NCBI GenBank assembly: GCA_947462515.1
Contig: CANHPJ010000110.1
Span: 1-6,341, forward strand
Direction of reading: 5' to 3'
DNA length: 6,341 nucleotides
From: Bacteroidota bacterium
GTDB lineage: Bacteria; Bacteroidota; Bacteroidia; JACCXN01
Shown here: piece by piece, positions 5,658-6,341 of the stretch
How positions within the stretch are numbered: the first letter of the stretch is position 1
Layout of the letters: each line of letters opens with the position of its first letter
Notes under the pieces: generated by a model
What the model was told of the DNA's origin: nothing
Databases searched by the model: none
What the model saw: only the letters and a program-made list of their open reading frames with translations
Made by a program: the position numbers and the translations under genes

Positions 5658-6341
5658 ATGTACGGAATTTGTAATTTAAGTATTGTTCCATGCAGGGCCG
5701 AGGCTTCAGACAGAAGTGAGATGGTTACCCAATTGCTTTTTGGAGAGCACTTTGAAATCATTGAAGTTCAAAAAAAATGGGTTAAAATAAGAATCGCCTA
5801 CGATAATTATGAATGCTGGATTGATCCCAAACAGCTTCAAATAATTTCAGAAGAAACATATAAAGAATTACAAACTAGCGCATTACATATAACAACAGAT
5901 TTGGTTCAAGTTGTTATGTCGAAGGAAAACGATCAAGTATTTCCAATTGTAATAGGCAGTATACTCCCCTATTTTGATGCAGAAGTATGTAATTTAGAGG
6001 GTCACGAATATGCCTTTGAGGGAACCAGCGTTCTTCCTTCTCAAGTTTCTGACAAAAATAAAATTATTGAATTTGCATACAGCTATTTGAATTCTCCTTA
6101 TTTATGGGGAGGAAAGTCTCCTTTTGGAATTGATTGTTCAGGATTTACTCAAATTGTATACAAACTTGCAGGAGAAAAACTGCCCCGAGATGCCTATCAG
6201 CAGTCGGAGCTAGGACAAACATTAAGTTTTATTGAGGAAGCCGAACCAGGCGACCTTGCCTTTTTCGATAATGAAGAAGGAAGAATTATTCACGTGGGCA
6301 TCATTTTGGAGGAAAATCAAATAATACATGCCAGTGGAAAA
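5658..6341 (+). CDS. SH3-NlpC/P60 family cysteine peptidase (3' end outside window)
   Basis: The first 228 residues of a gene still open at the right edge. It is predicted to cut cell-wall peptides next to gamma-D-glutamate, as other NlpC/P60 (C40) enzymes do. Residues 1-60 look like a bacterial SH3 domain (MVTQLLFGEHFEII, WVKIRI, CWIDPKQ), followed by a linker or second SH3-like region (about 75-127) and the NlpC/P60 domain from about 132. The catalytic set is visible: Cys160 in GIDCSGFTQ, His212 in IIHVGI and His224 in IIHASG. PYLWGGKSPFG and LPRDAYQQS are family motifs. There is no signal peptide or lipobox: the N-terminus MYGICNLSIVPCRAE runs straight into the SH3 domain. The protein may therefore be cytosolic and work in recycling of muropeptides, like the YkfC-type enzymes. 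Judging by the domain, only a few tens of residues are probably missing. Confidence 0.92.
   Translation, partial: MYGICNLSIVPCRAEASDRSEMVTQLLFGEHFEIIEVQKKWVKIRIAYDNYECWIDPKQLQIISEETYKELQTSALHITTDLVQVVMSKENDQVFPIVIGSILPYFDAEVCNLEGHEYAFEGTSVLPSQVSDKNKIIEFAYSYLNSPYLWGGKSPFGIDCSGFTQIVYKLAGEKLPRDAYQQSELGQTLSFIEEAEPGDLAFFDNEEGRIIHVGIILEENQIIHASGK

Noticed and set aside
5573..5761. Minus-strand open frame covering the gap before the NlpC/P60 gene
   Set aside because: It overlaps the conserved SH3 part of the NlpC/P60 gene, and its Ser/Leu/Lys-rich translation shows no recognisable motif.

Overview
The window looks like a core-genome stretch of a low-GC member of the Bacteroidota. Three things point there: protein families that match Bacteroidota-type sequences (a split two-subunit transketolase, a WGFFAHK-type S1/P1-phospholipase C-like protein, and a short SH3-NlpC/P60 protein); the absence of convincing Shine-Dalgarno sequences before any start codon; and two exact matches to the Bacteroidota -7 promoter consensus TAnnTTTG. 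All genes lie on the + strand and are tightly spaced. No mobile element, tRNA, rRNA or CRISPR array was seen, and no gene-free stretch exceeds about 130 bases.

Layout. Positions 1-387 hold the 3' end of the transketolase N-terminal (thiamine-diphosphate-binding) subunit. Positions 469-1425 hold the complete C-terminal subunit; the two together make one transketolase. A 14-bp palindrome and then a strong intrinsic terminator (1445-1477) close that unit. Eleven bases after the terminator, at 1489, begins a small secreted, probably outer-membrane beta-barrel protein of unknown function. After 19 bases it is followed by a class III PLP aminotransferase (2165-3361). Next is an exported zinc-enzyme-like protein of the S1/P1 nuclease / phospholipase C fold (3419-4411). 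Chorismate synthase aroC (4444-5532) has a TATATTTG element almost touching its start codon. After a weak inverted repeat and a second promoter-like element, the window ends inside an SH3-NlpC/P60 cysteine peptidase gene (5658 to beyond 6341), open at the right edge.

Functionally this is mostly housekeeping. Transketolase makes erythrose 4-phosphate, a precursor of the shikimate pathway that AroC completes. However, the terminator and the separate promoter-like element before aroC suggest they are not one operon. The aminotransferase, the barrel-like protein and the zinc protein have no evident shared pathway with them. I do not see a convincing new multi-gene system. The items most worth following up are the uncharacterised zinc protein with a complete metal-ligand set, the signal-less NlpC/P60 protein, and the compact regulatory junctions at 1431-1489 and 4431-4444.
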